Positions 1 through 6,472 of a stretch of DNA of 10,128 nt are shown here, one piece after another (the stretch's first letter is position 1; each line of letters begins with the position of its first letter). A program made the translations under genes and the position numbers. The notes under the pieces were generated by a model. That model was not told the DNA's origin. It searched no databases and saw only the letters and a list, made by a program, of their open reading frames with translations. The DNA is from Lachnospiraceae bacterium (GTDB lineage Bacteria > Bacillota > Clostridia > Lachnospirales > Lachnospiraceae). Location: contig DOWG01000303.1 in the NCBI GenBank assembly GCA_003519685.1, positions 3,266 through 13,393 on the forward strand, given 5' to 3'.

Positions 1-33
1 GCCGAAGAAGTTGCTAAGCAGATGGGTGTGTAA
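1..33 (+). CDS. C-terminal tail of an unidentified protein (partial)
   Basis: Frame 1 from the left edge reads ten codons (AEEVAKQMGV) and then TAA at 31-33. The tail is too short to assign to a family. Support for it being a real gene end is indirect: a strong intrinsic terminator follows within 30 bases on the same strand and no other gene is available for it to serve. The gene would begin outside the window. It may be the nearest host or island gene to this pile of insertion elements. Confidence 0.35.
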   Translation, partial: AEEVAKQMGV

Positions 34-61
34 TGCGAATTTAGCATTATGAAAGATAGGT

Positions 62-124
62 GGCTTGGAAGCCCCGAAGATGCGTTATAAAGCGTGTTTA
101 AAGGGTTTTCAAGCCTCTTTTTTT
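62..124 (+). terminator. Rho-independent terminator
   Basis: A 13-bp stem pairs 62-74 (GGCTTGGAAGCCC) with 103-115 (GGGTTTTCAAGCC). Only two positions are G-U wobbles and the rest are Watson-Crick. A T-run at 118-124 follows directly. The 28-base loop is large but contains a small hairpin of its own (CGTT/AGCG). It probably ends transcription of the gene whose tail is at 1-33. Confidence 0.65.
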
Positions 125-178
125 ATATCTTGTAAACACCGTAGAACAACGTCTAAAGTTGTTAAAAATTGCCTCATA

Positions 179-245
179 GTGTGTCAAAAAGTATGTCGTA
201 AGTGTGTCAAATCGACCTGACACAATCTTCGGCGAATTTGACACC
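179..245. repeat. Cluster of GTGTCA repeats, two direct and two inverted
   Basis: AGTGTGTCAAA occurs at 179-189 and again at 201-211, exactly 22 bases apart. On the other strand, GTGTCA lies at 218-223 (read TGACAC on +) and at 239-244 (inside TTTGACACC, 237-245), 21 bases apart and pointing toward the first pair. Helically phased repeats of about 22 bp are typical of IS21-family ends and of some multi-dimer regulator sites. No transposase gene adjoins them here, so the function is open. Confidence 0.6.
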
Positions 246-263
246 TTATTAGTCATTAAGGTG
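242..263. other. Small perfect inverted repeat
   Basis: CACCTTA (242-248) pairs perfectly with TAAGGTG (257-263) around an 8-base loop. No T-run follows, so it is not an obvious terminator. It abuts the GTGTCA repeat cluster and may be part of the same site. Confidence 0.45.
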
Positions 264-291
264 CAGTTTCTATCGAATATCAAATTTTCTT

Positions 292-317
292 ACAAGGGTA
301 TTGCTCCCTTGTTTTTT
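292..317 (+). terminator. Rho-independent terminator
   Basis: ACAAGGG (292-298) pairs with CCCTTGT (306-312) over a 7-base loop, and a run of T follows to 317. This is a compact, standard intrinsic terminator reading rightward. No gene lies between it and the terminator ending near 124, so it may be a backup terminator, end a short untranslated RNA, or mark the edge of a decayed element. Confidence 0.65.
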
Positions 318-334
318 ATACCCTAAAAACATGA

Positions 335-361
335 AACCTCAGAGATGGGGTTCTATTTTTT
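335..361 (+). terminator. Weak terminator-like hairpin
   Basis: AACCTC (335-340) pairs with GGGGTT (347-352) with one T-G wobble and a 6-base loop. It is followed by CTA and a six-T run (356-361). The short stem makes it less convincing than the one just upstream. Confidence 0.3.
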
Positions 362-528
362 GCATAAAAAGGTATAACCATATTAAAAATAGAAAATGCC
401 TATTAGATACACTTTTTTAATGCACCGACAACAATCAGTGGGTATTATCAGGCAGAAGTTAATCATGATATGACACAGTATGTCAGCGTATAAAAAAAGG
501 GCAATATGGATAAACAGATATACATTAC
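362..528. other. AT-rich non-coding stretch up to the IS66 end
   Basis: No gene or RNA structure of note was found. It contains a short inverted repeat TGACA (471-475) / TGTCA (481-485). If the left IS66 element is intact at this end, the eight bases 521-528 (TACATTAC) would be one copy of its target duplication. The other copy cannot be checked because the right end of that element is absent. Confidence 0.5.
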
Positions 529-552
529 GTAAGCGATGAATAACCTACCGGT
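529..552 (+). repeat. Left terminal inverted repeat of IS66 element A
   Basis: The sequence GTAAGCGATGAATAACC at 529 starts with GTAAGCG, the conserved terminal motif of IS66-family ends, and lies about 170 bases before tnpA. The inner limit of the repeat is approximate because the matching right end is absent. Confidence 0.7.
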
Positions 553-581
553 TTTTCATCTGTCCGAATTTATGAGATAAT
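553..581 (+). promoter_or_regulatory. Candidate promoter for IS66-A tnpA
   Basis: TTTTCA (553-558) and GATAAT (576-581) are separated by 17 bases, a plausible sigma-A promoter just inside the element end. A second pair, TTGAAC (652-657) and TATTAC (675-680), also has a 17-base spacer. Its start point, however, would fall on the ribosome binding site of tnpA (AAAGGAG, 685-691), which makes it less likely. Confidence 0.35.
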
Positions 582-701
582 CCTAGCACAAGAGTGTTTA
601 TTCTCCCGTTCTGGGATTTAGGACATCGGACTCGTTTGGTTCATATCTGTTTTGAACACTGTCCTTATTCACTCTATTACACTTAAAGGAGTTGGACAAG
701 A

Positions 702-1103
702 ATGGTTCAAAAAGAACTGAGACATCCAAGGCGTACAAATCAAGAATGGCTAGATCTCATACAGGAATGCCGAGCCAGTGGAATGAGTGACAAAGACTGG
801 TGTGATCAACATAATATTCAGCGTAGTAGCTTTTACTATCATATCCGAAAACTCCGGGATAGAGCTTGTGCAATACCAGAAGCTTCGCTTCCAATGGTTC
901 ATGGGAAACAGGAAGTAGTTCAACTTCAGATTTCGGATCCGGACACCTTTCCAGTTCATCCTACACTCCTGAGCAAGTCGTTGGTGCCTTCCAATGATAC
1001 AGCGATCCGCTTGACCATTCATGGTATTCGGATAGAAATTACAAATGCTGCAGCCGGTGAAACCATCACTAATACATTCACTGCACTGCAAAGGCTATGT
1101 TAG
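702..1103 (+). CDS. tnpA: IS66-family accessory protein TnpA
   Basis: The product is 133 residues long. The N-terminal half resembles the DNA-binding helix-turn-helix of IS66 TnpA proteins (WLDLIQECRASGMSDKDWC, then a second helix SSFYYHIRKLR at about residues 41-51). The C-terminal half ends in a strand-rich segment (IRLTIHGIRIEITNAA) usual for the family. TnpA is one of two small proteins that IS66 elements need beside the DDE transposase; its exact role is not well defined. The ATG at 702 follows AAAGGAG with a 10-base spacer. The stop overlaps the tnpB start by 7 bases, so the two are probably translated together. The frame is intact. Confidence 0.88.
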   Translation: MVQKELRHPRRTNQEWLDLIQECRASGMSDKDWCDQHNIQRSSFYYHIRKLRDRACAIPEASLPMVHGKQEVVQLQISDPDTFPVHPTLLSKSLVPSNDTAIRLTIHGIRIEITNAAAGETITNTFTALQRLC

Positions 1104-1456
1104 GAGATTTGTCCGGAGTGTCAAAAATCTACGTGATTACAGGCAGGACGGACATGAGGAAAAGTTTTGATGGCCTAATGGCTATTATTCGAGATACCTA
1201 TCAGATGGATCCATACGCCAATGCACTCTATCTCTTCTGTGGTCATGATAGCCGAAAGCTGAAAGCACTCCATTTTGATAAGGATGGCTTTGTTCTTCTG
1301 CTAAAACGGCTTGATGGAAGCGGACGTTTTCAGTGGCCACGCAGTGCTTCTGAAGTGCGCGCACTCACCAGGCAGGAATATCGATGGCTCTTAGAAGGGC
1401 TCTCCATCGAACAACCAAAGGCGATAAAGCCGGGGAGCAAGCAGAAAGATTACTAG
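1097..1456 (+). CDS. tnpB: IS66-family accessory protein TnpB (Orf2)
   Basis: The product is 119 residues and near the usual length of about 115-120. It carries the family signature in order: an N-terminal VYVITGRTDMRKSFDGL-like block (here IYVITGRTDMRKSFDGL, about residues 11-27), LYLFCGHDSRKLKAL, then the FDKDGFVLLLKRLDGSGRFQWP stretch and a C-terminal LEGL block. TnpB is required with TnpA for transposition of studied IS66 members. Start and stop overlap tnpA by 7 bases, suggesting coupled translation. It looks intact. A second, more AT-rich and truncated TnpB at 7926-8250 belongs to a different IS66 element. Confidence 0.92.
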   Translation: MLGDLSGVSKIYVITGRTDMRKSFDGLMAIIRDTYQMDPYANALYLFCGHDSRKLKALHFDKDGFVLLLKRLDGSGRFQWPRSASEVRALTRQEYRWLLEGLSIEQPKAIKPGSKQKDY

Positions 1457-1755
1457 TTTTGTGCAAAATAGAGAATATAAAAATCTTTTTTACTACTTCC
1501 ATTTGAATAAAAAATGGGTTATCCACACCATCTCTTTTTATAGAAAAAGTTATCTGGATACCTCCCTGTCGGACCTATTGCCCGGTGGATATCTCCCCTA
1601 AATCTCCTCAATAAGTATGAATTTTCGATCGTTTCAGAAGGATATCCACACGATATGGTTTCGTCATAATGACGGTATTACTAAAACCGACGATTTGCCT
1701 CTTTTTACTGTTTTTATTATAATAGAAACAAGAAAAAAGAAAGGTGGAAGCTGAC
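1457..1755. other. Long tnpB-tnpC spacer with a distant inverted repeat
   Basis: No gene is supported here. GTGGATATC (1585-1593) and GATATCCAC (1641-1649) form a perfect 9-bp inverted repeat with 47 bases between. TATCCAC recurs at 1520-1526, so the motif occurs three times in 130 bases, one copy inverted. TTATCCACA (1519-1527) also matches a DnaA box, probably by chance. The spacer ends in a promoter that reads into tnpC. The second IS66 in this window has only 74 bases in the same place. Confidence 0.5.
1695..1723 (+). promoter_or_regulatory. Sigma-A promoter for IS66-A tnpC
   Basis: TTGCCT (1695-1700) and a perfect TATAAT (1718-1723) are separated by exactly 17 bases. The ribosome binding site AAAGGTGG and the tnpC start follow within about 30 bases. 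This would let the transposase be expressed separately from tnpA and tnpB. Confidence 0.6.
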
Positions 1756-3252
1756 ATGTCGAGTGAAGCAGAGGAACTGATTGCATTTCTGAAAAAGGTA
1801 AATAATTTGCAGGAATCCCACATCAAAGAGCAAGCCATAACAATCGATAATCTACGTATTACGATTACGGAGCTGCAAGTCACGGTCGCAAATCTGAATG
1901 AAACCATCGATGAATTCCGCCGAAAGTTCTTTGGTATATCGAGCGAGAAGGCTTCTGATTCGGTTGCTAAGGAAATGCCTGACACAAATGAAGCGATCGA
2001 AGAACCAAAAATAACAACAGTAACAGAGCATACCCGGACTAAAAAGCCAAAGTCAACACGACAAGATCTCTACGCTTCTCTACCTATCCGATATGTGAAG
2101 TGTGATGTTCCGGAAGATCAACGAATTTGCCCCGATTGTGATATCCCTATGGGACATCTTGGATATAAATTTGTACGGGAAGAATTGAATATTATACCAG
2201 CTAAAGTTGAAAGAATTCACTATCTTGCGGAAACTGTTGTATGTCCTGCCTGTCGTGAGGAAGGGGATACAACAATCATTGCTGCAAAGACCCCAACTCC
2301 ACTTATGGTACATAGCCCTGTATCACCATCTATGGCAGCCTATGTCATGTACCAGAAGTCAGGTAATCACATACCGTTCTATCGTCAACAGGCTGACTGG
2401 AAGCTGAAAGGAGTTCCTCTTCCGAGAGAAACCGCAGCAAACTGGTATAATTATTGTGCATTAGAATACCTTCTCCCCATTTATGATTATCTACATCAAG
2501 AACTTCTTAAGCGTGATATCATTCATGTTGATGAGGTTCCATGCCAGGTAATCCATGAAGAGGGACGAGAAGCAACGGCGAAATCCTATATGTGGATCTA
2601 TCTAAGCGGAACAGATGGAAAACCGGCAGTTGTTCTTTATGATTATCAACCTGGTCGTGGTGGTAACTATCCAATTGAATTTCTATCTGGATATACAGGA
2701 ATGATTCATTGTGATGGCTACTCCGCTTATGGAATGATACAGGAGGTTATCCTTGTGTGCTGCCTTGCTCATTGCAGACGTAAGTTCTACGAAGCGATAC
2801 CAAAGGAAAGACGAAAAAAGGTGAAGCTTCTGGATATCAGTTCTGAGCAGGAGATCGCGGAACCGAAAGGCCAAACTGCACTTGACAGCACCTTACTCCC
2901 GGCTGAAAAAGGGGTAGCATTCTGCAACCGTTTGTTCTTCTTGGAACGAAGATATAAACAACTTTCAGCAGAGGATAGAAAGATAATGCGCCAAGAACAA
3001 GAAACTCCTGTTTGGGATGAATTCTGGAGCTGGCTTGATACACTGAATCCTACTGGTGGTAGTAAGTTGGAGAAAGCTGTGGATTATGCCTGTAACCATC
3101 ATGAGACACTCATGAACTATATGCTGGATGGCAGATGCGAAATATCAAACAATGCAGCTGAACGTAGAGCTAAAACCTATGTGATGGGGAGAAATTATGT
3201 GCTCGACATAGTTATGTGCTGCAGTGACCTATATCTAGTTGCTTTATCATAA
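1756..3252 (+). pseudogene. tnpC: IS66-family DDE transposase TnpC, C-terminus replaced by RIT end
   Basis: This is the catalytic transposase of IS66 element A. From ATG 1756 it has an N-terminal heptad-rich coiled-coil segment (about 5-55), a zinc-finger-like C125PDC128 / C163PAC166 pair, and an IS66 DDE domain: Asp in HVDEVP (259), Asp in HCDGYSAY (320) and Glu in NNAAER (469). The ATG follows AAAGGTGG by 8 bases; GTG at 1744 is a less likely start. The family continues after MGRK with NWLF/NFLF and about 40 more residues. Here the reading enters the RIT end after MGRN, picks up YVLDIVMCC and stops at 3252. All three acidic residues remain, but the C-terminal tail is lost, so activity is doubtful. 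Confidence 0.88.
3194..3221 (+). repeat. RIT left terminal inverted repeat
   Basis: It matches the right end at 27 of 28 positions; the only difference is C at 3207 against T in the other copy. Inside it the 9-mer TTATGTGCT is present twice as a direct repeat (3195-3203 and 3212-3220, 17 bases apart), as expected for two recombinase-binding sites. It is read as the last codons of the upstream tnpC. Confidence 0.88.
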
Positions 3253-3286
3253 ATCACTGCAGCTTAACGACACATAAACTATAACG
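3219..3286. other. Compound palindrome at the ritC end of the RIT
   Basis: CTGCAGTGA (3219-3227) pairs perfectly with TCACTGCAG (3254-3262), with a 26-base loop. Further out, CACATAAACTATAACG (3271-3286) is an inverted, slightly altered copy of the inner half of the terminal repeat (CGACATAGTTATGTG at 3204-3218). The last ritC codons lie within this outer copy. The structure could serve as a transcription stop for the rit operon or as an extra recombinase-binding array. The right end has no equivalent hairpin. Confidence 0.55.
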
Positions 3287-4289
3287 TATTTAAGAATGCA
3301 AGGATATCATTTGACGGCTTATATCGAAATGATGAGTCTCCTGCAGTTCCAGCTTGCTCCATTGCTTTTCTTTTAAGCTCTATATCGGCAACCATATACT
3401 TGTGGGTCGTTTCAATACTTGTATGTCCCAACCAGATTGCAATGGTTGATATATCGACTCCGGATCTTAGGAGATTCATTGCAACCGAATGTCTAAAAGA
3501 ATGCGGAGTGATATTCTTTTCTCTAAGCGCTGGTGCTGTTTCAGATGCCTCCTTTACTATCTTATTAATCCGGAACCTTACTCCCGACCTGGTAAAGTTA
3601 TCTCCGTTTTTATTATTAAAGATTGCATCGTTCTTCTTAATATCATTTGCTGAGATGTATTTTGCCAGATATTCAGCCGTATTTTTCCATAACGGAATAA
3701 TTCGTTCTTTTCTTCCTTTACCGTATATCTTAATACAGGTACGTCCCGGGAGATCTGCATCCTTTATATCAGAGCATTTTAAGGAAAGCATTTCTGATAC
3801 TCTGGTTCCCGAATTATAAAGGATCAATAACATCAATTTATCTCTTGAACCTAAAGAAGTAGATGTATCACAAGTGTCCACCATTGCTTGAAATTCATCT
3901 TTAGAAATAAATTCCATGATTGGGATCTCATGTTTTTGCATAGGAATCATGAGTGAACGCTTAACGATTCCGCTGTATTCCGGCTCAATTTCAGCCACGT
4001 ATTCCATAAATGAGCGAATCGCAGCAAGACGATTGTTGATAGTTGCGCTCTTATTGCCTCGTTTGACTTCCAGATATTTGCAGAATTCTTGGATGTATTC
4101 AAGGTCAAAATGTTCGAGATTTACAGAAACCGCATTAATTCGATACTTATCAAAAAGGAAAGTGATATAAATTCGAAATGTATCTCTATAAGAATTTACG
4201 GTTTGACCTGAAACCTTACGTTGCTGTATTAATCGCTGTAGGAAATATTTTTGTAATAATGTTTGAAATGTTGGAAGGTCAGCTTTCAT
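3279..4289 (-). CDS. ritC: RitC tyrosine recombinase (third gene of RIT trio)
   Basis: The product is 336 residues. An N-terminal SAM-like core-binding domain (about 10-110) precedes a phage-integrase-type catalytic domain with all key residues: Arg163 in SGTRVSE, Lys191 in YGKGRKER, H263-S-F-R266-H267, His289 in WLGH and the nucleophile Tyr298 in THKYMV. It should cut and rejoin DNA through a 3'-phosphotyrosine bond at the RIT ends together with RitA and RitB. Start ATG 4289 is preferred over the upstream Met at 4316 because GGAGG sits 8 bases before it. It overlaps the end of ritB by 11 bases, and its binding site lies within ritB's last codons. Intact. Confidence 0.9.
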   Translation of the reverse strand: MKADLPTFQTLLQKYFLQRLIQQRKVSGQTVNSYRDTFRIYITFLFDKYRINAVSVNLEHFDLEYIQEFCKYLEVKRGNKSATINNRLAAIRSFMEYVAEIEPEYSGIVKRSLMIPMQKHEIPIMEFISKDEFQAMVDTCDTSTSLGSRDKLMLLILYNSGTRVSEMLSLKCSDIKDADLPGRTCIKIYGKGRKERIIPLWKNTAEYLAKYISANDIKKNDAIFNNKNGDNFTRSGVRFRINKIVKEASETAPALREKNITPHSFRHSVAMNLLRSGVDISTIAIWLGHTSIETTHKYMVADIELKRKAMEQAGTAGDSSFRYKPSNDILAFLNTL

Positions 4290-5226
4290 CCTGATCACCT
4301 CCAAACATATTTTCATACTTTGAGCAGCTAAGCTCGAGCATTCCTGGTGTGGCAGAAAGGTACCAGTACGTATCTGCTGGTTTTACATGTCCTAAGTAAG
4401 TAGATAGAACATGTAGATTGGAATTAACGTCAATACCTTGTTCTGTCCATTTCCGTATTGTATTACAAGCCATTGTATGTCTGAAATCATACAATCTAAC
4501 ATTTTTATATCCAACAGGTTCTGCATTAATACATCTTCGGATTAATTTGAAAGCATCTTCGACAGACCTGAGGTTGATCGGAGTGCCGTCTGTGTTATAA
4601 AAGAAGGCGTCATTCAAAAATTGAATCCCTATCCTGTTTTAAATCCAAGACTTATAATCAGATAGTTTCTGTACCACAGATTCCGTTATTGGGACAAACC
4701 GTTCTTTTGAAAACTTTGTATTTCGAATACGAAGAATGCCATTATGAAGATCTACATCACTTGTTACCAAATGGATTGGTTCCGATGGGCGAAGTCCTGT
4801 GGACCACATTAAGCCAATAATTGTTTCAATTGTTTTGGCTCGAATCCCGTCAGGAGAATAAAGTGTTTTACAACGATTCATCAGCTGAAACACTTCGTCT
4901 TCTGTATAGATGTAAGGAACTGGTCTATCGTGGACATTCATATAGATCAGGTCATATATTGCTTCTGCCTGGTCATCAAATGTTGCAGCATACTTAGAAA
5001 AAGGTCTTATTACTTCAATCTTTCTACCTCTTGTTTTGTCTGAAGGTTTTCCATTTGAAATCCACTGGAACACAATGTCTCTTTTTATTGGTCCATCATA
5101 ATTATATTCTAACGTATAGCGAACAAAGTTTTTCAGAACACTTTCTTCATGTTTAAGCTTAAACCCAAGACTGTGTTTATATTCAAGATATTCGATTAGC
5201 TGCCTTGAGATTCTGTTTTCATTCAT
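4279..5226 (-). pseudogene. ritB: RitB tyrosine recombinase with internal stop (second gene of RIT trio)
   Basis: The frame spans 315 residues but has a TAA at codon 196 (4639-4641), between YKSWI and NRIGIQFLNDAFF. There is no frameshift: both parts lie in the same frame and continue the family sequence. The first part has Arg146 (STGLRPSEP) and Lys171 (NTKFSKERF). After the stop come Y246-D-F-R249-H250, His280 (YLGH) and the nucleophile Tyr289 (TYWYLS). The usual His of HxxR is Tyr, which may be a trait of this RitB type. A product ending at codon 195 would lack the nucleophile and could not recombine DNA. Start ATG 5226 follows AGGAGG and overlaps ritA by 8 bases. A single base change at a Lys, Gln or Glu codon would explain the stop. 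Confidence 0.88.
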
Positions 5227-6412
5227 TAGAATCACCTCCTGGCCAGGACAAGGCAACACTTCGAAGAGAATTAAAATCAACTTTCACATAAGCAGTAGTT
5301 GAATCAAGTGATTTGTGACCAAGAAGATCGGCGGTAAGCTTTAGTCCAATTCCACTATTATATATATGGGAAGCGGCTGTCCGGCGTAACGCGTGTGAGC
5401 CTTTCCACCATCCGGAGATATTTTCTTTATGATAAGCTTCTCGAACGACACGACGGACACAGCCTAGGTTCATTGGCAGGTAACTTTGAAGATATTTGCG
5501 AATAAATAACATATCTGTTTTTACTTTAGGCCTTTCAAATATGATATATGTTTCTAGCATATGGCCCAAACTACTTGGGAGTGGAAGCTCTCTGTTATGA
5601 GCATTTTTAGTATCATGAAGTTTTATAGTTCCTTTACTCCATGAGATATCCGTAAGTTTTAGGTTTGCAACTTCAGAACAACGCATACCGATATCCAACA
5701 TTAATAAGATAATAATCCTGTTCCGATTATCGTTCTTTTGATTTGAGGGATGATGATCACGAAGCCGTTTTTCTTCATCTGTTGTTAGAACGACCGGGGC
5801 TTTCCCTTTTGCCCAATCTGCTGGTGCTAAAGGAAGTTCCATCAGAGACTCGTTTATGGAGTATCCTTTATATTCAAGGAATCGGAAGAAATTTCGCAGA
5901 GAAGTAACATATCTACCGATACTTGATACTTTTAATCCTTGTAATGCACTGCATACGTAATCTCTTATATCATGTGCTTTCAGTTTTGAAAGAGATTCGT
6001 ATGTTGCATCTCCAAGATAGCACAAAAAAGCCTTTATGTGCCGGCATTCAGATTTGCTAGAATCAGATGTGATACTTTTAAATTCAGTAGAATAAATGTA
6101 AAATTCATTTAAGATATCTGCATAGTCTGATAGCTTATTTGCTTCACTAATATAATCCTTGTAGATGATTCCTGTTTTTAGAAGAAAGAATTGTCTAGCC
6201 GCGGCTCTTATATTATGCTTAGTTGAAGGATTCATTGTTGATTCTAGTGTTTTAATTGTACTGTTTATGTGCTCATAAAGTAACTTAGGATCATTAGTAT
6301 TCCAAGTGTCTGATACAATTTCTAATACTTTGGAATAAATATGAATTGTTTGTTCAGCATATCCTCTTGTTCTAAGGAATGTTGAAAAGGTCTCAATTGA
6401 TCGTTGATTCAT
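5219..6412 (-). CDS. ritA: RitA tyrosine recombinase (first gene of RIT trio)
   Basis: The product is 397 residues, the longest of the three, as is usual for the first gene of a RIT. The N-terminal region includes two helical, core-binding-like segments (about 5-85 and 95-190). The catalytic domain has Arg244 (IGMRCSE), Lys269 (DTKNAHNRELPLP), H340-A-L-R343-R344, His366 (LLGH) and Tyr375 (TTAYVKV). Start ATG 6412 has an excellent AAAAGGAGG site (6420-6428) with a 7-base spacer; the open frame further upstream to 6478 runs into the terminal repeat and is not used. The end GGDSNE carries the ribosome binding site for ritB. The protein looks intact and probably acts with RitB and RitC in movement of the element. 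Confidence 0.9.
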   Translation of the reverse strand: MNQRSIETFSTFLRTRGYAEQTIHIYSKVLEIVSDTWNTNDPKLLYEHINSTIKTLESTMNPSTKHNIRAAARQFFLLKTGIIYKDYISEANKLSDYADILNEFYIYSTEFKSITSDSSKSECRHIKAFLCYLGDATYESLSKLKAHDIRDYVCSALQGLKVSSIGRYVTSLRNFFRFLEYKGYSINESLMELPLAPADWAKGKAPVVLTTDEEKRLRDHHPSNQKNDNRNRIIILLMLDIGMRCSEVANLKLTDISWSKGTIKLHDTKNAHNRELPLPSSLGHMLETYIIFERPKVKTDMLFIRKYLQSYLPMNLGCVRRVVREAYHKENISGWWKGSHALRRTAASHIYNSGIGLKLTADLLGHKSLDSTTAYVKVDFNSLRSVALSWPGGDSNE

Positions 6413-6472
6413 GGTTTTGCCTCCTTTTGTAATGTTACATCGTGACAAATCCATAATAGCATAAGTTATTAA
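6413..6472 (-). promoter_or_regulatory. Leader of the rit operon, inside the RIT right end
   Basis: Reading on the - strand, the ritA leader has a strong ribosome binding site (6420-6428). A -10-like TATTAT lies at 6450-6455, but no convincing -35 was found at the right distance; the nearest hexamer is TTATGT, inside the terminal repeat. Two tiny palindromes (GTTAATAAC and ATGTAACAT) occur. If the weak promoter is real, recombinase binding to the end would cover it and allow autoregulation. Confidence 0.3.

Larger units (their letters stand above)
529..3193 (+). mobile_element. IS66-family element A, right end missing (interrupted by RIT)
   Basis: The three genes in order tnpA, tnpB and tnpC on one strand, plus a left end starting GTAAGCG, are the hallmark layout of full IS66-family elements. 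The element runs rightward until tnpC is cut by the RIT element at about 3194. The last part of tnpC and the right terminal repeat are not in the window. The gap between tnpB and tnpC is unusually long (about 300 bases) and carries its own promoter. Confidence 0.9.

Noticed and set aside
98..283. 61-codon frame on the - strand
   Set aside because: It runs through the T-run of a terminator and all four GTGTCA repeats, has no clear ribosome binding site, and resembles no known protein.
1519..1527. Perfect DnaA box TTATCCACA as a hint of a replication origin
   Set aside because: There is a single perfect copy, no cluster, no AT-rich unwinding region linked to it and no replication gene; it lies within an insertion sequence.
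1608..1985. 125-codon frame on the - strand across the tnpB-tnpC gap and the tnpC start
   Set aside because: Two thirds of it is antisense to a well-supported tnpC and it covers the tnpC promoter; the composition is that of a shadow frame.
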